Below are positions 25,597-33,440 of a stretch of 64,000 nucleotides of DNA, piece after piece (the stretch's first letter is position 1; every line of letters begins with the position of its first letter). Origin of the DNA: Nocardioides sp. Root140 (GTDB lineage Bacteria; Actinomycetota; Actinomycetes; Propionibacteriales; Nocardioidaceae); contig NZ_LMFI01000003.1 in assembly GCF_001426745.1 (NCBI RefSeq), positions 1-64,000 on the forward strand, given 5' to 3'. The notes below the pieces were generated by a model. It searched no databases, was not told where the DNA came from, and saw only the letters and a list, made by a program, of their open reading frames with translations. A program made the position numbers and the translations under genes.

Positions 25597-26580
25597 TCAC
25601 TCCGGGTCGACGCTCGCGATCGGGTCGCCCGACGGGCTCACCGCGGTGCCCGGCCCAGCTGGTGCCGTGCGCCGGAACGACCGAAGGAGAACGACCAGCA
25701 TGCCGGCTCCTGCCACGACCGCGACGAGGTGCAGCGTCGCCGCGACCGCGAAAATCTCGGGCGGGGTGACGTCGGCGGGTTGGGCCAGCTCCACTACCAG
25801 CGTCAGCGGCAGCTTCCAGGCGCTCCACGCGAAGAGAGACCCCGAGCCGAGCCACGCGATCCCGAGAAGCAACTGGTGGGGCACCCGGGTCGGCCGCCCA
25901 CGCACGAGCATCCACAAGGCAGCGGCGCCGGCGACTGCCCACAACCCGCTCAGGCCGTTGAGGAGAGCGCCGTTGAGCTCGCGCTCGTCCGGGTGCTCGA
26001 TGCCCACGGTGCCGCCGAACGCCCAATACAGCCAGGCGACACCGACGCCGAACGCTGCGCCGATCGGCCACCACGCACCGGGAACGACCTGCGCAGGGCC
26101 GACGAATGGCTCGGGCCACCTGCGTCGCAGATAGGCCGGCAGGGCGATGGCCAGGCCGAGCCCCATGCCGAGGAAGCTGAACTGCAGCAGAGCGTCGATC
26201 CATCCAGGTGAGGCCGCGCCCTCGTCGTCGGAGCCCGACGAGGATCCATCGGCGGCTCCGATCACGGTGCTGAGCACGGCGTACGGAAGGATCGAGACCA
26301 GGAAGCCGGCCCCGGTCCAGGCGCAGAAGATCACCGCCCGCCCGGGCACGCGGTTGCCCCAGGGGCGCACCAGGGCCAGCGCCAGAGCGATGCCGACGGC
26401 CGCCATGCCGATCGTCACCGTGTTGAGCAGAGCCCAACCGGCCGTGCTGTATCCGTCGCCGCCCGGCGCCAACCCGATCATCGAACCGACGACCCAACAG
26501 ACCTTGATCACGAGGTACGGCGTCATCGCTGCCGCAGCGCCGTACGCCGCAATCCGTCCGACCTTGTCCCAACGTTCCAT
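25597..26580 (-). CDS. Polytopic membrane protein of unknown function
   Basis: 327 residues from ATG 26580 (MERWDKVGRIAAYG). About eight hydrophobic segments are visible (for example TPYLVIKVCWVVGSMIGL, GMAAVGIALALALV, LLQFSFLGMGLGLAIALPAYL, VVAGAGMLVVLLRSF). A Gly/Ser/Asp-rich loop lies near 140-150. No transporter or enzyme signature. Similar proteins are common in actinobacteria and carry no assigned function. Located head-on to the PH/DUF2510 genes' promoter side with 131 bases between them. Confidence 0.65.
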   Translation of the reverse strand: MERWDKVGRIAAYGAAAAMTPYLVIKVCWVVGSMIGLAPGGDGYSTAGWALLNTVTIGMAAVGIALALALVRPWGNRVPGRAVIFCAWTGAGFLVSILPYAVLSTVIGAADGSSSGSDDEGAASPGWIDALLQFSFLGMGLGLAIALPAYLRRRWPEPFVGPAQVVPGAWWPIGAAFGVGVAWLYWAFGGTVGIEHPDERELNGALLNGLSGLWAVAGAAALWMLVRGRPTRVPHQLLLGIAWLGSGSLFAWSAWKLPLTLVVELAQPADVTPPEIFAVAATLHLVAVVAGAGMLVVLLRSFRRTAPAGPGTAVSPSGDPIASVDPE

Positions 26581-26804
26581 GTGACTGCGCCCGCCCTCGA
26601 GAACCGGATCTGCACAGCTCCCGACATCGTGCGTGCACTTCCCGCTGTTCGCGCCGAGATCTGTCCCGCGCCCGACCGGTCGAGTGCGGCACTGACAGCA
26701 TGCCGACAACGCTGTCGCCTCAAACGCGAACCGGCAGGGGCGCTGTCAGTGGGGTCTGATCCCGGCGAATCGACAACGTCTCGAGTCGAGCCGGGTGAGG
26801 AAAG

Positions 26805-26878
26805 TGGAGCGGACGCGAGGATTTGAACCTCGACTCCTTCCCTGGAAGGGAAGCGTGCTGCAACTACACCACGTCCGC
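26805..26878 (-). tRNA. tRNA-Gly (anticodon TCC)
   Basis: The minus strand folds into a complete cloverleaf: acceptor stem GCGGACG/CGTCCGC, D arm GTGTAGTTGCAGCAC, anticodon stem CTTCC/GGAAG with loop CTTCCAG (anticodon TCC), T arm CGAGG-TTCAAAT-CCTCG, discriminator U and an encoded CCA end. No integrase lies next to it. Confidence 0.97.
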
Positions 26879-26932
26879 GAGGACAGCCTCTGACGAGGCT
26901 GACACGGTTCGTAGTATGAACCACCTTCGAGA

Positions 26933-27016
26933 GTGCGGCCGCCAGGGTGCGGCCGCCAGGGTGCGGCCGCCAGGGTGCGGCCGCCAGGGTGCGGCCGCCA
27001 GGGTGCGGCCGCCAGG
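26933..27016. repeat. Six perfect 14-bp tandem repeats
   Basis: Unit GTGCGGCCGCCAGG repeated six times without a mismatch, 84 bases in all. It lies immediately downstream of the stop codon of the ECF41 sigma gene. The unit contains a NotI-type GCGGCCGC palindrome and can form hairpins between copies, so it may act as a terminator or as a slippage-prone minisatellite. Confidence 0.95.
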
Positions 27017-27895
27017 CTAGCGCCAGCCGGTCAGCTTGGCGGGGTTGACCACCATCCACACGTCGGTGACCAGCCCGCCAGCGACTCGCAGGTTGACCAC
27101 AGCGTGCACCTCGCCGCCGTCGGTCATGGTGAACCCGAGTCCGTCGGCGGTGACCCGCTCCGAGAGCGCCCAGGTCGACCTCTTCGTCAGCACGCCGAGC
27201 AGGAACCGCGCGACTCGTGTGGGTCCGACGATGGGGTTGCGGGCCGCGCGCACCACGCCGCCACCGTCGGAGCGGAGGGTGACCGAGGGGTCCAGCAGAC
27301 TGGTGAGCGCGCCGAGGTTGCCGCCGCCGGCGGCCGCGAGGAACGCCCGGACCACCGCATCGTGCTCAGCGGGCGGGTCAACGATGCCGCGGTGGTCGGC
27401 GATCCGGCGCCGGGCGGCGGTCGCGAGCTGTCGTACGGCGGCAGGGGAGCGGCCGACGATCTCGGCGACCTCGGGGAAGGGCAGTGCGAAGACGTCGTGC
27501 AGCACGAAGGCCACCCGCTCTGCGGGCGTCATCGTCTCGAGTAGCACGAGCAGCGCGGTGCTCACGGTGTCGTCGAGGGTCACCCGATCGGCCGGGTCGG
27601 CGGGCGCGCCGTCGCCGAGGAGACCCGCCGGCACCGGCTCGGGCAGCCAGTCGCCGACGTACTGCTCCCGCCGGACGCGGGCCGACTTCAGCACGTCGAG
27701 GCAGATCCTGCTCGCGACCCGGGTCAGCCAGCCCTGAGGGTTGCCGATCGCCTCGCGCTCCTCCCCGGTGAGGCGGTACCAGCGCAGGTAGGTCTCCTGC
27801 ACCGCGTCCTCGGCCTCCTCGAGGGTGCCGAGCAGGCGGTAGGCGAGGGCGATCAGTCGGCGACGCTCCGCCATCACCGCGTCAAGCTCGTCCAT
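27017..27895 (-). CDS. sigJ: ECF41-family sigma factor with SnoaL-like C-terminus
   Basis: 292 residues from ATG 27895, with AAGGAG in front. Region 2 (LIALAYRLLGTLEEAEDAVQETYLRWYR, about 15-42) and region 4 (MTPAERVAFVLHDVFALPFPEVAEIVGRSPAAVRQLATAARRRI, about 120-165) are followed by a 110-residue SnoaL/NTF2-like domain, the hallmark of ECF41 (SigJ). In ECF41 this C-terminal domain replaces an anti-sigma factor as built-in regulator. The usual genomic partner, a carboxymuconolactone-decarboxylase-like (COE) gene, lies divergently at 28035, completing the standard ECF41 arrangement. A near-symmetric double promoter between them suggests autoregulation. Confidence 0.93.
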   Translation of the reverse strand: MDELDAVMAERRRLIALAYRLLGTLEEAEDAVQETYLRWYRLTGEEREAIGNPQGWLTRVASRICLDVLKSARVRREQYVGDWLPEPVPAGLLGDGAPADPADRVTLDDTVSTALLVLLETMTPAERVAFVLHDVFALPFPEVAEIVGRSPAAVRQLATAARRRIADHRGIVDPPAEHDAVVRAFLAAAGGGNLGALTSLLDPSVTLRSDGGGVVRAARNPIVGPTRVARFLLGVLTKRSTWALSERVTADGLGFTMTDGGEVHAVVNLRVAGGLVTDVWMVVNPAKLTGWR

Positions 27896-27924
27896 CGGGG
27901 CTCCTTCGCTGCTCACACCATGGT

Positions 27925-27984
27925 GACGAGACGCACGCCTCGGGTGTGAGGTCACGACCTCACACCCGCGTGCGCTGTGTCGTC
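27925..27984. promoter_or_regulatory. Divergent ECF41 promoters sharing a palindrome
   Basis: A perfect inverted repeat with 13-base arms (CGGGTGTGAGGTC / GACCTCACACCCG) and a 2-base spacer spans 27941-27968. Each arm supplies CCTCACA, close to the ECF41 -35 element TGTCACA. Exactly 16 bases further, on each strand, lies CGTC, the ECF41 -10 element: 27981-27984 for the decarboxylase gene and the complement of 27925-27928 for the sigma gene. Confidence 0.75.
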
Positions 27985-28034
27985 ATCACAAGGAACGCCC
28001 GCGAACCGCAGGCCCGTCACTACAGGAAGTCATC

Positions 28035-28487
28035 ATGCTGCCGAACATCAACCTCACCAAGCTCTTCCCGGCTGCCTACGAGGCCCAACGGGCCGCGGAC
28101 CAGGCCGCCGAGGAGGCCGCCGTGACCGCAGGACTCCACCCGCTGCTCGTCGAGCTGGTCAAGGTGCGCGCCTCGCAGATCAACGGCTGCGCCTTCTGCC
28201 TGCGGATGCACACCCGCGACGCGCTCGAGAAGGGCGAGACCACCGACCGCCTCGCCCTTGTCGCCGCCTGGTGGGAGTCGCAGTACTTCACCCCGCAGGA
28301 GCAGGCCGCCCTCGTGCTCGCCGAACGCATCACCCGGATCGGCGACGAGCACACTGCCCCGGCCCCGCAGGTCGACATCGAGGGTGTCCTGGACGAGAAG
28401 CAGGGCGCAGCGGTCACCCTGCTCACCATCGTCATCAACACCTGGAACCGGATCACCATCGCGAGCCACTACCCGGTGGCCCCCTGA
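28035..28487 (+). CDS. Carboxymuconolactone decarboxylase / AhpD-like protein
   Basis: 150 residues. The AhpD-type core contains the redox pair in NGCAFCLRMHTRDA (Cys-x-x-Cys, then His six residues from the first Cys), typical of alkylhydroperoxidase-like members of the CMD family. Genes of this type are the customary targets of ECF41 sigma factors, and a matching promoter lies at 27958-27984. It is probably a small peroxidase or thiol-disulfide oxidoreductase; the substrate is unknown. The gene ends 8 bases from the end of the convergent rhamnosidase gene, with no obvious terminator in between. Confidence 0.9.
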   Translation: MLPNINLTKLFPAAYEAQRAADQAAEEAAVTAGLHPLLVELVKVRASQINGCAFCLRMHTRDALEKGETTDRLALVAAWWESQYFTPQEQAALVLAERITRIGDEHTAPAPQVDIEGVLDEKQGAAVTLLTIVINTWNRITIASHYPVAP

Positions 28488-28495
28488 CGCAGGGC

Positions 28496-31400
28496 CTAGC
28501 GAATCAGCCGGATGCTGTTGATCTCGAGGTCTCCCTGCCCACTCAGCGGATCAAGCCGGAGCATGGTCAGCGGGCTGTCCAGTGCGGGGATCGGCACCAG
28601 GTACACGTGCTCGCCGCCTGCCTGGACGCCGAACCTGGCGCTGTTGCCCTCGCTCGGACCCGGTGAGGCCTGTGTCCCCCAGAAGAGCTGCCCGTCTCCG
28701 TTTATCGACGAGGTCATCGTGATCTCCAGATAGGCACCCTGCGTGACGTCGAAGGAACCAGCGCCGGGACCGAAGGCCAGGTTCGGGTCTCCGCCCGTCG
28801 AGGTGGCACGGAGGGCGCCATCCGCCACGGCGAAGCCGGTGAGCTGGCTCGTCGGGGTCCAGCCCTCGGTGTCGCCTGCCGTGTTGAACTCCCACAGCTT
28901 CAGCGCGGACGAGATCCGCACCTCGGCACTGTCGCCGGCGGCCGGGCCAGCCTCGTAGAAGGCATCGACAGCGATGACTGCGGCGAGGTTGGTCGCGTCG
29001 GCCGGCGAGGTGACGGTCACCTGGACGGACGCATCCGCGCCCGCGGCCAGCTCATACGTCTCGGTCTGCGGCGTCACCGTCCAGCCCAGTGGGGCACTGA
29101 ACCTCAGTTCGCCGTTCAACGGAGCATCCGGGCGCTGGTTCTCCAGGGTGACCGTCACCGTGGCGGAGTCTCCCGGCTCTTCGAGGAGTGAGGGCTCGGC
29201 GCTCGTCGAGACGATGCGCACGGGCGAGACCACGTCCACGAGCACGCGCACGGGCACCGTCGTCGTGGCGGGGCCGCGGCGATAGCTGATGGAACCCTCG
29301 ACCTCCAGGCCTTGTACGAGTGGCTGGTCCTCGGCCACGTGTACGTCGAGTGGCACGTCGATCGACTCCCCGGGGCCGACCTGTTCGGACACAGTGGCCG
29401 GGTCTGCCGACCACCCAGCGGGCAGGTCGAGGGAGAGCTTCACGTCACGGACTGGTTCCGAGCCGTTGTTCGTCAGTCGTCCCACGACACGCAGGCTCGA
29501 CCCGGGGATGGCAGGACCTTCCCCCTGCACCAGCGACGCCGAGACGTCATGGAGTCGCCGGGCGGCCTGGGACATTGCCGAGTCGACCCGCGCCAACGAC
29601 GTGGTCAGCGCTTCCGCGTCGCCGGTGCTGAAGCTTCCCTCGGTGGCCCATTCGTCGATGAGCCTGCGAAGCCGGTCTGCCCGGGCTTGCGCGCTGGCCA
29701 ACGACTCGGTGGCCAGCTCGGTGTCGCCGTCCAGGTACGCCTGGAAGGCGTCGTCCAGGCTCGTCACGAGCTGCCTGGCCTCGACCGGAAGCCGTTTCTG
29801 GACCACCTTGGGCACCTCCGGAGAGCCGGCGACCTCATCGGCCAGGTCCTGGAGGTCGAGAGCCCTGGCGGCAGCCAGCCCGATGTAGCCACGCACGTCG
29901 TCCGACTCGAAGGCATAGTCCCCGGAGCCCACCTCGAAGACCGCCGCTCCGTCCTGCATGCGCACGAAATGGACGCCGGGTGCTTCGCTGGCGAGACCGC
30001 CGCCTTCGAAGACGGCCTGCTCGCTGACCGCCGGGACGTGAACCCGCGCCACGGTGTTGGCGGGGACGGTCACGTCGAGGGTGAGCTGATCGTCAGAGAC
30101 GGTCCGCCAGGCCGACCGGATCTCGCCGTACGGCGAGTCGTGGCTGACGTCGGCGTGGGTCAGTTCGCCGCCCGGCCTCGGTGCGACCCGGAAGGTCGAG
30201 TAGCCGGGCCCGGTCGACCGGATGCCCCCGATCGAGGAGTACATCCACTCGCCGACCGCGCCGTACGCGTAGTGGTTGAAGGAGTTCATCCCCGGGTCCT
30301 GGAAGGAGTCGTCGGGGCGGATCGAGTCCCACCGCTCCCAGGTCGTCGTCGCGCCCTGGGTCACCTCGTACAGCCAGGAGGGGTACTGCTTCTCGAGCAA
30401 CAGCCGGTAGGCCACGTCGTCGCGGCCGACGGCGCTCAGCGCGGGGAGCAGGTGCGGTGTGCCGAGGAAACCCGTGCTCAGGTGCCAGCCCTTGGCCTTG
30501 ATCGCGGCGACGAACTTGCGGCCGACGGCGTCCAGCTGTTCCTCCGGCACCAGGCCCATGTCGATCGCCATGGCGTAGGCGGACTGGGACCCGGTGCCCA
30601 CCTGACCGTCCGGTGCGATGAACCGGGCGGCGAACGCGGCCCGGACGTCGTCGTACAGCGCCCGGTAGTCGGCAGCGGCTGCGTCGCGCCCGGTCGCTGC
30701 GGCCATCTCGCTCAGCAGCCGGGCGTCGAGCGCGTAGAAGGCGGTTGCCAGCAACGTGTCCGGAGTCGGGTCGTTGAGGTTCAGCCAGTCGCCGATGCCG
30801 TGGCCGTTCGGCACGATGCCGTCCTGCGCCACTGAGGTCCAGTGGTCGACCAGGCGGACCATGGCCGACCAGTTCTCGTCGATCACGCTCTTGTCGCCGT
30901 GGTTGCGCCACAGTGCGTCCGTGACCGTGATGAACCCGTCGCCCCAGCCCGCGGTGGCGGTGCTCTCGCCCACACCCGGCTCGGTGCCCGGCGCGATCAT
31001 CGGCATGACGCCGTTCGGGTTCTGGTGCAGCCGCATGTCCCGCAGCCACTTGGTCAGGAAGGCGTAGGTGTCCTGGTTGAACACGGCGGTGTCCGCGATG
31101 GCGTTGAGGTCACCGGAGTAGCCGAGCCGCTCGTCGCGGGCCGGGGTGTCGGTGGGTACGGACAGGAAGTTGCCGCGGATGCCCCACGAGATGTTGGACT
31201 GCAGCTGGTCGAGCATCGGGTCGGACGTCGAGAAGTGCGCGGCAGCAGGGTTGTCGGTGCCGACGACGATGCCGGTGACCTCCTCTGCGGCCGGCGGTAC
31301 GTCGAGACCGGTGATCTCGACGTAGCGGAAGCCGTGGGAGGTGAAGTGCGGGCTGAACTCGACGGTGCCGTCCTTGCCCAGGGTCACCGTCTCGGTGGCC

Positions 31401-33163
31401 TTCGCCGTCCGCAGGTTCGCGGTGTAGAGCGTGCCGTCCGGGTTCAGCACCTCGCCGTGCCGGATCCTGACGACGTCGCCGGCCTCGCCGGTCAGCCGGA
31501 CCTTGGCCCAGCCCACCATGTTCTGTCCCAGGTCGTAGATGGAGACGTCGGGCTGCGGGTGGGTCAGCTCGACGACGTCCAGCTCCTCAGTGACGCGTGC
31601 CGGGGGATCGGTCTGCGCGTGCAGCTCTCCGGGTGTCGGCGTGAGCACGCGCGCCGGCGACCAGTCACCGGTCGTGTCGGGTTCGCTCCACCCCGGCACC
31701 TGCCGGCGGTAGTCATAGGTCTCACCCATCAGAAGGTCTGCCTCGAGCACCGGCCCCGGCGTCGTCGTCCAGCTCTGGTCGGTCGTGACGACCTCGGTCG
31801 TGCCGTCCTGGTAGGTCACCTCGAGGCGAGCCAGGAAGGCCGGGTCCGATCCATAGCGCTTGTCGCCGATCCAGGCCAGGTGGCCGGCGTACCACCCGTT
31901 GCTGAGCTCGGCGCCGATGGTGTTCTCGCCCTGCTGGAGGTGGTCGGTCACGTCGTAGACCTGGTACTGGACCAGCTTGCTGTAGTCGGTCCAGCCCGGG
32001 GCGAGCTCGTGGTCGCCCACCCGCTGGCCGTTGATCTCCGCGCGATAGATACCGAGGGCCGTCGAATAGAGCCGGGCGGAGGCGACCTGCTTGTCGAGCG
32101 CGAAGTCGCGACGCAACAGGGGGAGCGCCTGCTGCTCAGTGGACATCACGCCGTTCTCCACCACACCGGAAACCTTGAGCACCCCGTCGCGCACCTCTCC
32201 GATGGCGAACGGGTTGACGCCGTCGGAGAAGTCGGTGTGGAACAGGACCTCCTCGCCCTTCGAGACGGTCACCTCGCGGACGTCACCGGACTCGCCGGCG
32301 GCGGTCCGGAAGCCGATGGTCCCTGACGAGCGCAGCGGAATCGGCCGTGAGTCGATCTGGTGACCGTCGATGCTCGTCGCGGCGACACCGTCGGACAGGT
32401 CGATGGTGATCTCGTGCTCGGCGCCGAGACCACCGGGCAGGACGTCGTCCGCGATGGGCACGTCGGCGAGCGCGGACCATGTGCCGTTGACCCTGCTGTG
32501 TGGCCGGAGGCTCGGTGTGCCGCGGTTGGACAGCTGCCACATGTAGTTGTTCTGCGAGGCGGCCGAGTCGGAGTAGAAGACGATGCCGAGGGCCTCCTGC
32601 ACGTTGCTGGTGCGCACCGTGAGGGTGTAGTCGCTCCAGTCGACCCCGCGCGGCGCATCAGACGGTCCGCCGATCCATTGCGCCCCCCAGCCCGAGGCCG
32701 ATGTCGCGTCGTTCGCGAGTGCCGTCTCGAACCAGTCGGGCTCGCTCCACGCGCTCATGGCGCCGGTGCCGTCCCACACCCGGACCCGCCAGTGGTAGCG
32801 GGTCTTCTCCTTCAGGGCAGGTCCGGCGTACCGAACGTTCACCGACTTCGAGTCGGACACCCGACCGCTGTCCCACACGACCGCGTCGTCGAAGCCGTCG
32901 GCCGTCGTCGCGACCTGGATCTGACGCGCCGTCTGCACGAGTCCCCGGTCCGGGCCGTGAAGGTGCCACGAGAGGACCGGAGGCTCGACGGGCACACCCA
33001 GGGCGTGTTCCAGGTGATTCGTCGAGAGCTGCCCCACGGAGAGCGCCTCGTTCTCGGCGGCCACCGGTGCTGACCTCACGCTGAGGACCGCGGCCAGCAT
33101 CGCCACGAGCACGAGTGGCAGCACCAGGACTCGCGGGAGATTCCAGCGGGATGAGCCGGGCAT
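28496..33163 (-). CDS. Secreted GH78 alpha-L-rhamnosidase, multidomain
   Basis: 1555 residues with a signal peptide (RVLVLPLVLVAMLAAVLSVRSAPVAA). Bac_rhamnosid_N and beta-sandwich domains occupy about 40-640. The GH78 (alpha/alpha)6 barrel follows, with RDERLGYSGDLN near 678 (the acidic catalytic cluster) and TTTWERWDS near 943. After the barrel come a helical segment (about 1040-1140), two NEW3/NPCBM-associated beta domains, and a C-terminal module (about 1420-1555, starting at LWEFNTAGDTEGW). The last module is shared with the GH106 protein at 36584, so it is probably a carbohydrate-binding or attachment module. Predicted to cut terminal alpha-L-rhamnose from polysaccharides or glycosides outside the cell. 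Alone on the minus strand, opposite a plus-strand rhamnosidase operon. Confidence 0.92.
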   Translation of the reverse strand: MPGSSRWNLPRVLVLPLVLVAMLAAVLSVRSAPVAAENEALSVGQLSTNHLEHALGVPVEPPVLSWHLHGPDRGLVQTARQIQVATTADGFDDAVVWDSGRVSDSKSVNVRYAGPALKEKTRYHWRVRVWDGTGAMSAWSEPDWFETALANDATSASGWGAQWIGGPSDAPRGVDWSDYTLTVRTSNVQEALGIVFYSDSAASQNNYMWQLSNRGTPSLRPHSRVNGTWSALADVPIADDVLPGGLGAEHEITIDLSDGVAATSIDGHQIDSRPIPLRSSGTIGFRTAAGESGDVREVTVSKGEEVLFHTDFSDGVNPFAIGEVRDGVLKVSGVVENGVMSTEQQALPLLRRDFALDKQVASARLYSTALGIYRAEINGQRVGDHELAPGWTDYSKLVQYQVYDVTDHLQQGENTIGAELSNGWYAGHLAWIGDKRYGSDPAFLARLEVTYQDGTTEVVTTDQSWTTTPGPVLEADLLMGETYDYRRQVPGWSEPDTTGDWSPARVLTPTPGELHAQTDPPARVTEELDVVELTHPQPDVSIYDLGQNMVGWAKVRLTGEAGDVVRIRHGEVLNPDGTLYTANLRTAKATETVTLGKDGTVEFSPHFTSHGFRYVEITGLDVPPAAEEVTGIVVGTDNPAAAHFSTSDPMLDQLQSNISWGIRGNFLSVPTDTPARDERLGYSGDLNAIADTAVFNQDTYAFLTKWLRDMRLHQNPNGVMPMIAPGTEPGVGESTATAGWGDGFITVTDALWRNHGDKSVIDENWSAMVRLVDHWTSVAQDGIVPNGHGIGDWLNLNDPTPDTLLATAFYALDARLLSEMAAATGRDAAAADYRALYDDVRAAFAARFIAPDGQVGTGSQSAYAMAIDMGLVPEEQLDAVGRKFVAAIKAKGWHLSTGFLGTPHLLPALSAVGRDDVAYRLLLEKQYPSWLYEVTQGATTTWERWDSIRPDDSFQDPGMNSFNHYAYGAVGEWMYSSIGGIRSTGPGYSTFRVAPRPGGELTHADVSHDSPYGEIRSAWRTVSDDQLTLDVTVPANTVARVHVPAVSEQAVFEGGGLASEAPGVHFVRMQDGAAVFEVGSGDYAFESDDVRGYIGLAAARALDLQDLADEVAGSPEVPKVVQKRLPVEARQLVTSLDDAFQAYLDGDTELATESLASAQARADRLRRLIDEWATEGSFSTGDAEALTTSLARVDSAMSQAARRLHDVSASLVQGEGPAIPGSSLRVVGRLTNNGSEPVRDVKLSLDLPAGWSADPATVSEQVGPGESIDVPLDVHVAEDQPLVQGLEVEGSISYRRGPATTTVPVRVLVDVVSPVRIVSTSAEPSLLEEPGDSATVTVTLENQRPDAPLNGELRFSAPLGWTVTPQTETYELAAGADASVQVTVTSPADATNLAAVIAVDAFYEAGPAAGDSAEVRISSALKLWEFNTAGDTEGWTPTSQLTGFAVADGALRATSTGGDPNLAFGPGAGSFDVTQGAYLEITMTSSINGDGQLFWGTQASPGPSEGNSARFGVQAGGEHVYLVPIPALDSPLTMLRLDPLSGQGDLEINSIRLIR

Positions 33164-33179
33164 GTGGCCTCCAGGGCAA

Positions 33180-33193
33180 CTGAAGCGTTTCAG
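33180..33193. promoter_or_regulatory. LacI-type operator-like palindrome (rhamnosidase site 1)
   Basis: CTGAAGCGTTTCAG, a dyad with the central CG of LacI/GalR-family operators (TGAANCGNTTCA). It lies 17 bases upstream of the GH78 start at 33163. Binding here would block transcription start or elongation. Confidence 0.55.
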
Positions 33194-33380
33194 AGATTCC
33201 TGACGCTAACAGCCGAAGCCTTGGACAAACAGGCCTACGGCTGACCGAACCCGGTCATGTTTGCGTGGCCGGCGAGATGCTCCTCGCCCGCCCGCCACGC
33301 TTCTCCCGAGCCGCGGATGGCCGATACCGGACACGTCGTTGACGTGACGCCAGTCACGCACCTAGCGTGCGATCTGGAAT

Positions 33381-33392
33381 TGAAACGATCCA
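33381..33392. promoter_or_regulatory. LacI-type operator-like palindrome (rhamnosidase site 2)
   Basis: TGAAACGATCCA differs at two positions from the symmetrical TGAAACGTTTCA. It sits 48 bases upstream of the start of the plus-strand rhamnosidase operon. Confidence 0.45.
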
Positions 33393-33440
33393 GCGCACCC
33401 GCTTGTCATGCCTGACATCCCAACCCTGGAGATACCTCTC

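Noticed and set aside
26933..27016. Possible CRISPR array in the 14-bp repeats
   Set aside because: The units are contiguous with no spacers and are too short for CRISPR repeats; no cas gene is in the window.
29312..30835. 507-residue plus-strand open frame inside the first GH78 gene
   Set aside because: Shadow of the minus-strand rhamnosidase; composition is not protein-like.
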